Below are positions 5,638 through 5,990 of a stretch of 5,990 nt of DNA, one piece after another. A program made the translations under genes and the position numbers. Each line of letters begins with the position of its first letter. Positions within the stretch are counted from its first letter, which is position 1. The stretch covers positions 1 through 5,990 of the forward strand of contig CALJQI010000181.1 of NCBI GenBank assembly GCA_937980285.1. Reading direction: 5' to 3'. The notes below the pieces were generated by a model. The model did not search any database and was not told the origin of the DNA. It was given only the letters and a program-made list of their open reading frames with translations. The stretch comes from an uncultured Gammaproteobacteria bacterium. GTDB lineage: Bacteria > Pseudomonadota > Gammaproteobacteria > GCA-001735895.

Positions 5638-5990
5638 ATGGCTGGTATCGGAATTTACCTCAAAGCCCTGGGGCTGGCGGCTCTGCTGAGCCTGCTGCCA
5701 CCCGCCAATGCCGCGGAAACCGCGACTCGCGGCAGCATAACCGGCGGCGTCGCGCACCAGGCGCCCGACTGGTTCAAGGAGAGTTTTCTCGAAATCGCCG
5801 ACGATGTCGACGATGCCACCGACGCCGGTAAGCACGTGCTGCTATTTTTCCAGCTCAACGACTGCCCCTATTGCGACCGAATGCTCGAAGAAGGCTTCGA
5901 GTCCGAGCCGCTGCGCTCCTACATCCAGCAGCATTTCGACAGCATCGCGATCAACGTACGCGGCGACCGCGATATCGCCTTCAACGAAGA
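5638..5990 (+). CDS. Exported thioredoxin-fold protein (SoxW-like), partial
   Basis: The first 117 residues of a secreted thioredoxin-family protein; the gene runs off the right edge. Residues 1-25 are a signal peptide with a hydrophobic core (ALGLAALLSLL) and likely cleavage after ANA. The fold begins near residue 45. The strand HVLLFFQLN leads into the redox motif CPYC at residues 76-79. A CPYC centre flanked by D and D in an exported protein suggests disulfide reduction or exchange outside the inner membrane, as in SoxW-type and related thioredoxins. The cis-proline region that would help tell reductase from oxidase lies outside the window. The start is the ATG at 5638, with GGAGG at 5626-5630 and 7-nt spacing. 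The specific name SoxW is not assigned, because no sox genes are visible. Confidence 0.88.
   Translation, partial: MAGIGIYLKALGLAALLSLLPPANAAETATRGSITGGVAHQAPDWFKESFLEIADDVDDATDAGKHVLLFFQLNDCPYCDRMLEEGFESEPLRSYIQQHFDSIAINVRGDRDIAFNE

Noticed and set aside
5514..5831. Plus-strand frame of 105 codons starting upstream of the thioredoxin-like gene.
   Set aside because: It overlaps the thioredoxin-like gene in another frame; only the latter has a strong Shine-Dalgarno, a signal peptide and CPYC.

Overview
The window is a compact, GC-rich stretch of bacterial chromosome. Protein features (a CpxR/OmpR-type two-component system, a PspA/IM30 protein and a SoxW-like exported thioredoxin) and dispersed CCCGCGAAAGCGGG palindromes fit a Gammaproteobacterium, possibly a marine or sulfur-oxidising lineage. 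This taxonomic guess is inference from gene style, not from a marker gene. I see no rRNA, tRNA, CRISPR array, transposase or phage gene.

Left part (1-2378, minus strand): a two-component operon. The OmpR-family response regulator comes first in transcription order and overlaps by 4 nt (ATGA) the start of a membrane sensor histidine kinase. The kinase runs off the left edge after its dimerisation/phosphoacceptor domain. It has an unusually large extracytoplasmic region of about 400 residues with an acidic low-complexity stretch in the middle.

Centre (2379-4862, plus strand): a divergent three-gene operon encodes a short PspA/IM30-family protein (176 aa), an unrecognised multi-spanning membrane protein (188 aa; 4-nt overlap with pspA) and an exported von Willebrand factor A (VWA) domain protein (402 aa; 14 nt downstream). 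The 167-bp divergent intergenic region carries two exact TTTGTAAA direct repeats 11 bp apart. They also read as GTAAA-N6-GTAAA, the form of a CpxR box. The most economical reading is an envelope-stress module: the kinase senses something outside the inner membrane, the regulator binds the shared intergenic region, and the output is a membrane-binding PspA-like protein, an integral membrane partner and an exported VWA protein. This is the most interesting content of the window.

Right part (4863-5990): two tandem copies of a 70-bp imperfect cruciform repeat lie downstream of the VWA gene. A minus-strand gene for a small single-span membrane protein of unknown function (123 aa) converges on them. 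Divergent from that gene, across a 186-bp intergenic region, is the start of an exported thioredoxin-fold protein with a CPYC active site, cut by the right edge.
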